Source: Haloarchaeobius amylolyticus (GTDB lineage Archaea > Halobacteriota > Halobacteria > Halobacteriales > Natrialbaceae). Taken from it: a DNA stretch of 64,000 nt. Where the stretch lies: assembly GCF_026616195.1 (NCBI RefSeq), contig NZ_JANHDH010000001.1:2108001-2172000 (forward strand), given 5' to 3'. A model generated the notes under the pieces. It was not told the origin of the DNA. It did not search any database and saw nothing but the letters and a program-made list of their open reading frames with translations. Below are positions 17,766 to 25,334 of this stretch, one piece after another (positions within the stretch are counted from its first letter, which is position 1; each line of letters begins with the position of its first letter). Position numbers and translations under genes: made by a program.

Positions 17766-18898
17766 TCCTCCGTCCCCAGGATGTCGACCAGTGCCTCGAC
17801 GACCTCGTCGGCGTGCGCCTCCGTCATCGTCAGCGGCGGGAGCAGCCGGACCACGGTGCGCCCCGCGGGGAGCGCGAGTATCTGGTGCTCCATCGCGAGG
17901 TCGCGCAGGACCCTGTTCGCCTTGCGGCCGACCTCGATACCGACGAGCAGGCCGGCGTTGCGGACCTCACGCACCGGCAGGTCGGCGGCTTCGAGTTCCG
18001 AGACCAGATAGTCGCCGACCGCCTGCGCGTTCCCGGGCAGGTCCTCGTCCACGATGACGTCGAGCGTCGCAGCGGCAGCCGCGGAGACGACCGGGCCGCC
18101 CGAGAACGTCGAGCCGTGGGGGCCCGCGTCCTCGGCGATCCAGTCGGCACACAGCGTCGCGCCCAGCGGGAGCCCATTTGCAAGGCCCTTCGCACTCGTC
18201 ACGATGTCGGGCGTGACCCCCGCGGCCTCGCAGGCCCAGAACGAGCCGGTCCGGCCGAGGCCGGTCTGGACCTCGTCGAAGACCAGTGCGGCACCGTTCT
18301 CCTCGGTGGCCTCGCGGGCCGCTTCGAGGAATTCGGTCGTACTCGGATTGACGCCACCCTCGCCCTGGACGGGTTCGAGGATGACCGCGGCGGTGTCGTC
18401 GTCGACCGCCTCGGCGAGTTCTTCCGAATCGCCGTAGCTCACGAACTCCACGTCGTCCAGCAGCGGCTCGAAGGGCTTGCGGTACTTCGGTTTCCACGTG
18501 GCCGAGAGCGCGCCCATGGTGCGGCCGTGGAAGCCGCGCTTCGTGGCGACGATCTTCGTGTTCTCGGTCGCGCTCCGGGCGAACTTCAGCGCCGCCTCGT
18601 TCGCTTCGGTCCCGGAGTTGCAGAGCCAGACGTTGCTGACCTCGCCGGGTGCGAGCGCCCCGAGTTTCTCGTACAGTTCGTCGCGCGAACTCGTCGGGTA
18701 CGAGCCCTGGACGAACGTGAGGTCTGCGACCTGCTCCTGGACTGCCCCGACCACGTCCGGATGGGAGTGGCCGGCGGGCGTGCAGGCGTAGCTCGCGCCC
18801 ATGTCGAGGTACTCGGTGCCGTCGTCGGCGTAGAGGAACACGTCCTCGCCGCGTTCGATGCTGATGGGTTTGCGTGAGAAGACGAAGTCGTTGGACAT
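17762..18898 (-). CDS. argD: [LysW]-glutamate-semialdehyde aminotransferase
   Basis: This 378-residue class-III PLP aminotransferase converts carrier-bound glutamate semialdehyde to carrier-bound ornithine. The PLP lysine is in TSAKGLANG, and VFDEVQTGLGRTG is the family signature before it. It matches the LysJ/ArgD clade in length and operon position. The start overlaps nothing upstream (the argB stop is directly adjacent) and its stop overlaps the argE start by four bases. Dual use in lysine synthesis cannot be ruled out from sequence. Confidence 0.9.
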   Translation of the reverse strand: MSNDFVFSRKPISIERGEDVFLYADDGTEYLDMGASYACTPAGHSHPDVVGAVQEQVADLTFVQGSYPTSSRDELYEKLGALAPGEVSNVWLCNSGTEANEAALKFARSATENTKIVATKRGFHGRTMGALSATWKPKYRKPFEPLLDDVEFVSYGDSEELAEAVDDDTAAVILEPVQGEGGVNPSTTEFLEAAREATEENGAALVFDEVQTGLGRTGSFWACEAAGVTPDIVTSAKGLANGLPLGATLCADWIAEDAGPHGSTFSGGPVVSAAAAATLDVIVDEDLPGNAQAVGDYLVSELEAADLPVREVRNAGLLVGIEVGRKANRVLRDLAMEHQILALPAGRTVVRLLPPLTMTEAHADEVVEALVDILGTEE

Positions 18899-19765
18899 CT
18901 ACTGCGTCACCTCCTGCTGGTCGTCGTTGGAGAGCCCGAGGGCACTCGGGAGAATCGTCGTGCCGTCGCCCGCGAGCGCGGACTGGATGGGCTCGTCGGC
19001 GTTCGCGGTGGCGACGACGACAGAGCTTGCACCCGTTTCGAGGGCTTCCTTCGTCGCCATCACCTTCTTCGTCATGAAGCCCTCCGCGGCGGCTTCGAGG
19101 GCGTCCCAGCCCTCGGAATCTTCGACCGTGTCGATGCGGGTCGAGGCGTCCTCGGGGTCGGCGTAGACGCCGGAGACGTCGGTCAGGACCACGAGGGCCG
19201 CGCCGAGTGCGCCCGCGACGTGGGCCGCGGCGCGGTCGGCGTCGGCGTTCACCGCGGTCAGGCTGCCGTCACGCTCCTCGCCGAGCATCGGGACGGTCAC
19301 GACCGGCGTGTAGCCGCCCGAGAGCAGGGTGTCGAGGAGGTCGGTGTTCACGGCCTCGAGCTTGCCGGAGTGGTCACCGCGCTTGATCTTCTTCTTCCCG
19401 TCCTCGAGGACGCGGACCGCGGACTTGCGCTTGCCCGTGAGGAGGCCGCCGTCGACCCCGGAGAGGCCGACCGCGTTCACGCCCTGGTTCTGGAGCCCCT
19501 CGACCAGTTGCGTGTTGAGCTTGCCCGGCATGACCATCTGGAACACCTCCATGGTCTCCGCATCGGTGAAGCGGCCGACGACGCCGCCGGGCGTCTCGAC
19601 GTAGGTCGGCTCCTTGCCGAGGGCCTTGAGCGTCTCGTCGACCGCGGTCGAGCCGCCGTGGACGACCACGACCTGCTCGCCGGAGGCGACGAGGTCCTGC
19701 ACGTCGGCGAGTGCCCCTGCCGGGTTGACGGCGCGGGCACCGCCGATTTTCACGACTACCGTCAT
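18899..19765 (-). CDS. argB: [LysW]-glutamate kinase
   Basis: This 288-residue amino-acid-kinase-family enzyme phosphorylates the side-chain carboxylate of glutamate attached to ArgW/LysW. The N-terminus VVVKIGGARAVNP is the phosphate-binding strand-loop, VVHGGSTAVDETL is the second glycine-rich loop, and LVVLTDVSGVYADP marks the nucleotide site. These features fit LysZ-type kinases rather than the bacterial N-acetylglutamate kinase, in line with argW and argX upstream. The stop and the argD start are immediately adjacent. Confidence 0.9.
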   Translation of the reverse strand: MTVVVKIGGARAVNPAGALADVQDLVASGEQVVVVHGGSTAVDETLKALGKEPTYVETPGGVVGRFTDAETMEVFQMVMPGKLNTQLVEGLQNQGVNAVGLSGVDGGLLTGKRKSAVRVLEDGKKKIKRGDHSGKLEAVNTDLLDTLLSGGYTPVVTVPMLGEERDGSLTAVNADADRAAAHVAGALGAALVVLTDVSGVYADPEDASTRIDTVEDSEGWDALEAAAEGFMTKKVMATKEALETGASSVVVATANADEPIQSALAGDGTTILPSALGLSNDDQQEVTQ

Positions 19766-20833
19766 TCAGGGACTCCCCACGGGGTGCAGCCCCGTGAACT
19801 CCAGTCCAGCAGTCTCCTCGAATCCCAGCGCGACGTTCGCGGCGTGGACGGCCTGCCCGGCCGACCCCTTCATCATGTTGTCGATGGCCGAGAACACGAC
19901 GACGCGCTTGTTCGCGGCGTCGAGTTCGAAGCCGACGTCGCCGTAGTTCGTGCCGGCGACGGCCTTGGGTTCGGGGTAGCGGTACGAGCCGGAGCCGCCG
20001 GCGACGAGGCGCATGAAGGGTTCGTCCTCGTAGGCCTCGCGGTAGGCGGTCCAGAGGTCGCGCTTCGAGACCGGCCCATCCGGGAAGACGTGGCAGGTCG
20101 CGCTCGCGCCGCGGACCATGTCCACGGCGTGGCAGGTGAACGACACCGAGAGCCCGAGCCACTGCTCTATCTCCGCCTCGTGGCGGTGGCCCGTCGGCGC
20201 GTAGGGGCGGACGACGCCCGAGCGCTCGGCGTGGCTGGACGCCTCGCCGCCGCCCGCGCCGCCCTCGCTACTGCCGACCTTCACGTCCACGACGACGTGC
20301 GCGTCGTCGAGGACACCCGTGTCGGCCAGCGGCTTCAGCCCGAGGATGGTGGCCGTCGCGTTGCAGCCGCCGGAGGCGATGATGTCGGCTCCGGGCAGGT
20401 TCTCGCGGTTCACCTCGGGGAGTGCGTACTCCGCTTTCTCCAGTTTCTCCGGGCAACTGTGCCCGTCGTACCAGTCGTCGTACTGTCCCTCGGTGGCGAG
20501 GCGGAAGTCCGCCGAGAGGTCGACGACCGTGTCTGCCGCGTCCTCGAACGCGTCGATGTGCTCCATCGTGACGCCGTGGGGCGTCGCGGCGAACAGCACG
20601 TCGACCGAGTCGAGGTCGTCCGGTTCGGTGAAACGGAGCTCGGAGCCGCGGAAGTTCGGGTGGATGCTCCCGATGGACTTGCCCGAGTACTGGCGACTCG
20701 TCGCCTGCGTCAACTCGAAGTTGGGGTGGCCGGCGATGAGGCGGAGGAGTTCCCCGCCGGTGAAGCCGGAGCCGCCGACGACGCTGGCGGAGACGGTCTC
20801 GGTCGCCTCGTCCGTGGCCGTCGTCACACCCAT
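19766..20833 (-). CDS. argC: [LysW]-glutamyl-phosphate reductase
   Basis: This 355-residue NADPH-dependent reductase turns carrier-bound glutamyl phosphate into the semialdehyde. The Rossmann motif is VVGGSGFTGGELLRL near the N-terminus, and the active-site cysteine is in SGGCNATATILGL. The ATG at 20833 shares a base with the TGA of argX (TGATG), a typical coupled junction. A longer in-frame extension upstream reads as low-complexity Arg-rich sequence and is rejected. Confidence 0.92.
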   Translation of the reverse strand: MGVTTATDEATETVSASVVGGSGFTGGELLRLIAGHPNFELTQATSRQYSGKSIGSIHPNFRGSELRFTEPDDLDSVDVLFAATPHGVTMEHIDAFEDAADTVVDLSADFRLATEGQYDDWYDGHSCPEKLEKAEYALPEVNRENLPGADIIASGGCNATATILGLKPLADTGVLDDAHVVVDVKVGSSEGGAGGGEASSHAERSGVVRPYAPTGHRHEAEIEQWLGLSVSFTCHAVDMVRGASATCHVFPDGPVSKRDLWTAYREAYEDEPFMRLVAGGSGSYRYPEPKAVAGTNYGDVGFELDAANKRVVVFSAIDNMMKGSAGQAVHAANVALGFEETAGLEFTGLHPVGSP

Positions 20834-21717
20834 CAGGCTGTCACCTCGGCCACGTCGTCCGTCTCCGCGTCGGTGCCGACGACGGATTCGAGCCAGTCGA
20901 CGACCTTCGCGGGCACGTCGATGGCCGTCGCGTCGTTCAGCGACTTGAACTCGACCGTGTGGTTGACCTCGTGGACGGTGTAGCCCTCCTCGGTCTCCAT
21001 GAGGTCGATGCCGAGCAGGCCGCCGCCGACCGCCGCCGAGGCCTTCTTGACGAGTTCCTTCGCCTCGTCGTCGAGTTCGAACTCCTGGGTCTCGGCGCCC
21101 TTGGCGGCGTTCGTGAGCCAGTGCTCGGAGGAGCGCGCCATCGCCGCGACCGGCTCGCCGTCGGTGGCGAGCACGCGGATGTCGCGGTCCGGCTTGGCGA
21201 CGAACTCCTGGATGTAGAACACCTTGTGCTCGTAGTGCCCGAGCGTGGCCTTGTGTTCGAGGATGGCCTCGGCGGCCGAGCGCGAGTCGATCTTCGCCAT
21301 CAGGCGCCCCCACGAGCCCACGACGGGCTTGAGGACGCAGGGGTAGCCGAACTCCTCGATGGCCTCGAGGGCCGCGTCCGTGGTGAACGCGACCTTCGTC
21401 TCGGGCGTGGGGACGCCCGCCCCGGCCAGCGCGAGGCTGTTCTGGGCCTTGTCGGCGCAGATCTCGGCGGTCTCGGCCGAGTTCACGACCGGGATGCCGT
21501 AGGCCTCGCAGAACTTCGTGATGTAGAGGCTGCGCGAGGTCGCGACACAGCGGTCGAGCACCACGTCCAGGCCCTCGAAGACGGCTGGCGGTTCGGTGAG
21601 GCCGAACTGCTGGGTCCGGACGTCGATCTTGACGACCTCGTGGCCACGCTCGCGCAGTTCCGAGAGGAGTAGCTTCTCGTCCCTGCGGATCCGGGAGTAG
21701 AGCAGTCCGACCTTCAT
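20833..21717 (-). CDS. argX: glutamate-[LysW] ligase, ATP-grasp
   Basis: This 294-residue LysX/ArgX/RimK-like ligase attaches the alpha-amino group of glutamate to the C-terminal glutamate of the carrier protein, protecting it for later steps. ATP-grasp features are seen: CVLKPVVGSWGRLM (central nucleotide-binding lysine), FYIQEFV and the late metal-binding GIDLMETEEGYTVHEVNHT. The start MKVGLLYSRIR is the typical LysX N-terminus. It lies four bases after the argW stop. Whether it accepts glutamate only, or aminoadipate too, depends on a short specificity segment I cannot judge safely. Confidence 0.9.
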   Translation of the reverse strand: MKVGLLYSRIRRDEKLLLSELRERGHEVVKIDVRTQQFGLTEPPAVFEGLDVVLDRCVATSRSLYITKFCEAYGIPVVNSAETAEICADKAQNSLALAGAGVPTPETKVAFTTDAALEAIEEFGYPCVLKPVVGSWGRLMAKIDSRSAAEAILEHKATLGHYEHKVFYIQEFVAKPDRDIRVLATDGEPVAAMARSSEHWLTNAAKGAETQEFELDDEAKELVKKASAAVGGGLLGIDLMETEEGYTVHEVNHTVEFKSLNDATAIDVPAKVVDWLESVVGTDAETDDVAEVTA

Positions 21718-21721
21718 CGGC

Positions 21722-21886
21722 TTATTCCCCCCAGTCCTCTTCGAGCTCGGGTGCCACGTCGAGTTCGACGGGGTCCGTGCTGAGCACTTCGAGCTCGGCA
21801 CCACAGGTGGTACAGTCGAGGATCTCTCCGGCTTCGATGTCGTCGTGCAGGGTCACGTCGGCCCCGCACTCGATGCATTCTGTCAT
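21722..21886 (-). CDS. argW: alpha-aminoadipate/glutamate carrier protein LysW
   Basis: This 54-residue acidic protein is the amino-group carrier of the pathway. Two CxxC pairs (CIECG and CTTCG) form a small zinc ribbon, and the C-terminus ends EEDWGE, whose final glutamate accepts the substrate. The conserved E-D/E-W-G-E tail identifies the LysW family. The ATG at 21886 follows a TTTTAAG box by about 25 bases, giving a leaderless mRNA. It heads the argW-X-C-B-D-E-F unit. Confidence 0.95.
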   Translation of the reverse strand: MTECIECGADVTLHDDIEAGEILDCTTCGAELEVLSTDPVELDVAPELEEDWGE

Positions 21887-21910
21887 CACGTGTCCATGGG
21901 CGATACACAC

Positions 21911-21942
21911 TCTTAAAACTTCCGAACTTACCAAAACTTTTA
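21911..21942 (-). promoter_or_regulatory. argW promoter with repeated AACTT elements
   Basis: On the minus strand GTTTTAAG (21912-21919) sits about 25 bases before the argW ATG and is the probable TATA box. On the plus strand AACTT occurs at 21917, 21925 and 21935, so three direct copies, 8 and 10 bases apart, run through and upstream of the box. Such spacing on one side of a promoter could be an operator for an arginine-responsive regulator of Lrp or ArgR-like type; this is inference. Confidence 0.45.
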
Positions 21943-22081
21943 CACAACTACTGATGGCTCTACGTGGTGAAAACGGTGCGATGAACCACATTCCCGAATT
22001 AAGTTATCGGATTTCGTTCATTTGTCCCGTGGTGGGACTCGTGGGAGAAGTCGTCGTGGTCGTGGTCGGGTGTGCTGTCCC

Positions 22082-23539
22082 TCAGACATACTCGTTCACC
22101 TCTGCCATCAGGTCGGTGTGGGCGTCGCCGAGGGCCCCCTGTTTCGACTCGAGTTCGTCGGTGTCGGTGGTGAGGGTCGCCTCGGCCGCTTCGAGCGCAG
22201 CGGCGACCGCCCCGGGCGCGGGGCCGCCGACCGAGTCGCGCATCGCCACGCTCTCGGCCGGGTCGAGTGCGGCCTCGACCGCCGACTGCTCGACGTAGGT
22301 GTCGAGCGATTCGCCGAGGACCGCCTGTGCCGCAGCATCGAGCGCCGCGTAGTCGGCGCCGGACTCGCCCGCCTTCGCCACGAGTTCGTGGGCGGTGCGG
22401 AAGGGGACGCCCTCCATCGCCAGCAGGTCCGCCACGCCGGTCGCGGTCGAGAAGTTCGAGCCGGCCGCCTCGGCCAGCGCCTCTTCCTCCCAGGTCGCGG
22501 TCGCGATGCCACCCGCGGCCACGCCGACCGCCTCGGTCACGGCATCGACCGAGTCCCAGACGTGCGGGGTCGCGTTCTGCAGGTCGCGGTTGTACGCGCG
22601 GGGCAGCCCCTTCAGCGTCGTCAGGATGCCCGTCAGCCCGCTGTTCGCCTCGCCCGCGACCGAGCGGACGAGTTCGAACGTGTCGGGGTTCTTCTTCTGG
22701 GGCATGATCGAGGAGGTCGAGGAGTAGTCGTCCGAGAGGTCCAGGTAGCCCTGGTTCGCGAAGATGACCACGTCCTCCGAGAGGCCCGAGAGGGTCGTCG
22801 CCAGGTTCGCCATCGCCGAGGCGACCTCCACGAGGAAGTCGCGCGCCGAGGAGGCGTCCATCGAGTTCGTCAGGACGCCGTCGAAGCCCAGCAGCTCCGC
22901 GGTGCGCTCGCGGTCCACGTCGAAGGGGGTGCCGGCGAACGCGGCCGCCCCGAGCGGGCTCTGGTTGACGCGCTCGAAGGCGTCGAACAGGCGCGCCGTG
23001 TCGCGGGCGAGGGCCTGCTCGTAGGAGAGCAGGTAGTGCCCGACCGTCGTCGGCTGCGCGTGTTGCAGATGCGTGAACCCGGGCATCACCGTGTCGGCGT
23101 GCTCTTCGGCGCCCGCGACGAGCGCGGCGCGCAGGTCACAGACCGCCTCGATGGCTTCCAGGACGTCCTCGCGCAGGCGCAGGCGGATGCAGGTCGCCAC
23201 CTCGTCGTTGCGCGAGCGCGCGGTGTGCATCTTGCCGCCCTCGGGGCCGACCTGCTCGATGACTGCACTCTCGATGGCCTCGTGGACGTCCTCGCCGTCG
23301 GGGAGCATCGCGTGCCCCTCGACCTCGACGACGTTCAGCGCCTGCAGGATGGTGCCCGCCGTCTCGGCGTCGACGATGCCCTGCTCGGCCAGCATGACCA
23401 CGTGGGCGCGGTCGACGGCCACGTCGGCCGCGAAGATGCGCTCGTCGTCGTCGAGCGAGGAGAGGAAGCCGCGGGCGGGGCCGCCGCTGAAGCGGTCGCC
23501 GCGGACGGCCGTCCCCTCGTCGCTCTCGTCGCCCGTCAT
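22082..23539 (-). CDS. argH: argininosuccinate lyase
   Basis: This 485-residue fumarase-superfamily enzyme splits argininosuccinate into arginine and fumarate. The superfamily signature is SSIMPQKKNPD, with the mobile-loop serine just before it. HTARSRNDEVAT and TPGFTHLQHAQP-like segments (seen as MPGFTHLQHAQPTT) form the other active-site regions. The start lies two bases after the argG stop, so the two are co-transcribed. Downstream, 195 bases separate it from argW, which has its own promoter. Confidence 0.94.
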   Translation of the reverse strand: MTGDESDEGTAVRGDRFSGGPARGFLSSLDDDERIFAADVAVDRAHVVMLAEQGIVDAETAGTILQALNVVEVEGHAMLPDGEDVHEAIESAVIEQVGPEGGKMHTARSRNDEVATCIRLRLREDVLEAIEAVCDLRAALVAGAEEHADTVMPGFTHLQHAQPTTVGHYLLSYEQALARDTARLFDAFERVNQSPLGAAAFAGTPFDVDRERTAELLGFDGVLTNSMDASSARDFLVEVASAMANLATTLSGLSEDVVIFANQGYLDLSDDYSSTSSIMPQKKNPDTFELVRSVAGEANSGLTGILTTLKGLPRAYNRDLQNATPHVWDSVDAVTEAVGVAAGGIATATWEEEALAEAAGSNFSTATGVADLLAMEGVPFRTAHELVAKAGESGADYAALDAAAQAVLGESLDTYVEQSAVEAALDPAESVAMRDSVGGPAPGAVAAALEAAEATLTTDTDELESKQGALGDAHTDLMAEVNEYV

Positions 23540-23540
23540 C

Positions 23541-24791
23541 TCAGTCGTCTGCGGGGAGTTCGACGTCGTCTGCCTCGGCCTGCTTCGCCACCGAGTTCGC
23601 GAGGCGCGACTGGAAGCCGTGGTACTTCGCCACGCCCGTCGCGTCCTCCTGTTCGATGCCGTCGACCGTCTCCGTGTTGAACGAGGCCGCGGACTCGGAG
23701 TAGACCGCGAACTCGGACTCGCGGGAGACCACGCGGACCATCCCGCCCTGGAGCTTGACGGTCACCTTCCCGGTGACCTTCGTCTGGCTCTGGTCGATGT
23801 ACGCGTTCAGGCTCTGCATGAGGGGCGCGTCGACGAGGCCCTCGTAGGCCTTCTGGGCCCACTGGTTCTCGACCTGGGGCTTGAAGTCGCGCTCCTCCTT
23901 CGTGAACACGAGCTGTTCGAGGCCCTCGTGAGCCTCGAGCAGGACCGTCGCGGCCGGGTGCTCGTAGTTCTCGCGTACCTTCAGGCCGAGCATGCGGTCC
24001 TCCATCATGTCGGTGCGGCCGACGCCGTACGCGCCCGCGAACTCGTTCAGGTACTCGATGAGTTCGACCGGCTCGTAGGACTCGCCGTCGACGGCGACCG
24101 GGTAGCCGTTCTCGAACGTGATGTCGATGGTGGTCGTCTCGCCCGTCGGGGCGTCGGTCCACTCGTAGATGTCCTCCGGCGGGACGTAGCTCGGGTCCTC
24201 GAGGTTCTTGCCCTCGACCGAGCGGCTCCAGAGGTTCGTGTCGATGGACCAGTCGCCCTCGTTGCCGCCCTCGACGGGGAGGCCCTTCTCGTCGGCGTAC
24301 TCCTTCTCCCACTTGCGGGTCAGGCCGAGTTCGCGGACCGGCGCGATGACCTCCAGCGAGGAGTCACGCCAGACCGCCTCGAAACGCAGCTGGTCGTTGC
24401 CCTTGCCCGTGCAGCCGTGGGCGATGCCGGTGCAGCCCTGTTCTTCCGCGACTTCGAGGATGGCCTTCGCGATGACCGGGCGGGCCATCGCCGTCCCCAG
24501 GGGGTAGCCCTGGTAGGTCGCGTTCGCCTTCACCGAGTCGAGACAGAGTGCCGCGAACTCGTCCTTGGCGTCGACGACGTAGTGTTCGAGGCCGAGCGCC
24601 TCGGCGGTCTCCTCCGCCTCGGCGAACTCCGCTTCCGGCTGGCCGACGTCGACCGTGACGCCGATGACCTCGTCGTACCCGTACTCCTCTTTGAGGAGCG
24701 GGACGCAGACCGTGGTGTCGAGGCCGCCCGAGAACGCGAGTGCTACCTTCTGGTTCGATTCCGTCGTGGTGTCCGATGTGTGCTGTGTCAT
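23541..24791 (-). CDS. argG: argininosuccinate synthase
   Basis: This 416-residue enzyme condenses citrulline and aspartate using ATP. The PP-loop motif AFSGGLDTTV near residue 20 binds pyrophosphate, and GIAHGCTGKGNDQ is the characteristic citrulline/ATP segment. The start MTQHTSDTT is the first ATG. Unlike most genes here it has no TATA box at leaderless distance. The nearest good one is about 205 bases upstream, so argG appears to have a long structured 5' leader with its own short ORF (24882-24968). No clear Shine-Dalgarno sequence precedes the ATG. Confidence 0.94.
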   Translation of the reverse strand: MTQHTSDTTTESNQKVALAFSGGLDTTVCVPLLKEEYGYDEVIGVTVDVGQPEAEFAEAEETAEALGLEHYVVDAKDEFAALCLDSVKANATYQGYPLGTAMARPVIAKAILEVAEEQGCTGIAHGCTGKGNDQLRFEAVWRDSSLEVIAPVRELGLTRKWEKEYADEKGLPVEGGNEGDWSIDTNLWSRSVEGKNLEDPSYVPPEDIYEWTDAPTGETTTIDITFENGYPVAVDGESYEPVELIEYLNEFAGAYGVGRTDMMEDRMLGLKVRENYEHPAATVLLEAHEGLEQLVFTKEERDFKPQVENQWAQKAYEGLVDAPLMQSLNAYIDQSQTKVTGKVTVKLQGGMVRVVSRESEFAVYSESAASFNTETVDGIEQEDATGVAKYHGFQSRLANSVAKQAEADDVELPADD

Positions 24792-24813
24792 TCCGTGTCC
24801 GTGTTGTGACCGA

Positions 24814-24827
24814 CGGACTACCGTCCG
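24814..24827 (-). promoter_or_regulatory. small hairpin just upstream of the argG start
   Basis: CGGAC and GTCCG form a perfect 5-bp stem with a four-base loop. It is 23 bases before the argG ATG in the putative leader RNA and could affect start-codon access. A hairpin this short can occur by chance in G+C-rich DNA. Confidence 0.35.
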
Positions 24828-24876
24828 CCGTCCGTGTGTAGTTGCAAACTGTGCGCCGCGATGGTGAGAATGTAGT

Positions 24877-24892
24877 AGGCCCTAACGGGCCG
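24877..24892 (-). promoter_or_regulatory. hairpin spanning the end of the argG leader ORF
   Basis: On the minus strand GGCCC-GTTA-GGGCC forms a perfect 5-bp stem with a tetraloop. The last arginine codon and the TAG of the leader ORF are in it. A ribosome stalled at the arginine codons just upstream would keep it from folding. No T run follows, so a simple intrinsic terminator is unlikely. Confidence 0.4.
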
Positions 24893-24968
24893 GTCGTCGT
24901 CGCGGTCGTCGGACAGCAACACCGCTCGCGGAGAACGAGTGCGCGAGGTGACTGCGGTGTTGCTTCAT
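24882..24968 (-). CDS. putative arginine-rich leader peptide of argG-argH
   Basis: This 28-codon ORF starts at the ATG at 24968, about 28 bases from a TATA box (24996-25001), so it would be the first frame read on a nearly leaderless mRNA. The peptide starts MKQHRSHLAH and ends AVRRPRRRPAR; five arginines in the final run are CGA codons and the last is CGT, directly before TAG. An arginine run in the leader of an arginine-synthesis gene is what ribosome-mediated attenuation would need. The stop codon lies within a GGCCC/GGGCC hairpin, and codons 2-18 form an 11-bp stem. Caution: haloarchaeal DNA often reads Arg-rich out of frame from GAC/GTC-rich sequence, so the run may be accidental. Confidence 0.5.
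   Translation of the reverse strand: MKQHRSHLAHSFSASGVAVRRPRRRPAR
24915..24964 (-). promoter_or_regulatory. large stem-loop inside the argG leader ORF
   Basis: AGCAACACCGC (24915-24925) and GCGGTGTTGCT (24954-24964) are perfect 11-base reverse complements separated by 28 bases. In the RNA this stem would begin at the second codon of the leader ORF and would be melted by a translating ribosome. Confidence 0.6.
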
Positions 24969-24995
24969 CGTACCCAGAGTTAGAATCATGTTGCT

Positions 24996-25001
24996 ATTAA
25001 A
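24996..25001 (-). promoter_or_regulatory. TATA-like box of the argG leader transcript
   Basis: TTTTAA on the minus strand (within GGTTTTAATAGC) is the best TATA match upstream of argG. It lies about 28 bases before the leader ORF start and about 205 before argG itself. Confidence 0.55.
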
Positions 25002-25096
25002 ACCTTGCGGGGCAGCAAAAGTTACAGGTGTGAGAATGACACGCACATTATCGGTTTGGAACTGGTTTTATGTCCAGCCGACCCCCACGATAGCGT

Positions 25097-25291
25097 ATGT
25101 TCGACAACCGAGCCGACCTCGATGTGGAGTCGCTGCTTCGCATCGTCCTCGTACTGGTGGTCATCTGGATCGGGCTGGAGGTCGTGGGCGAGATACTGGG
25201 CATCTTCGGCGCACTGCTGGGGCCGTTCCGGCCGCTGCTCGGGCTCGCCATCATCGCCCTCATCGTGCTCTGGCTGACCGACAACCTCTGA
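25097..25291 (+). CDS. small two-helix membrane protein
   Basis: This 64-residue protein has a short acidic N-terminus (MFDNRADLDVESLLR) followed by two hydrophobic helices (about 15-40 and 44-62). A TTTTA box at 25066-25070 lies about 27 bases upstream, giving a leaderless start. It belongs to a group of very short haloarchaeal membrane proteins with no known role. It is followed after 43 bases by the 2'-5' RNA ligase-like gene. Confidence 0.75.
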   Translation: MFDNRADLDVESLLRIVLVLVVIWIGLEVVGEILGIFGALLGPFRPLLGLAIIALIVLWLTDNL

Positions 25292-25334
25292 GCCGGACCG
25301 TCACGCTCTTTTCGCTCGCCGGCCGACTTCGACC

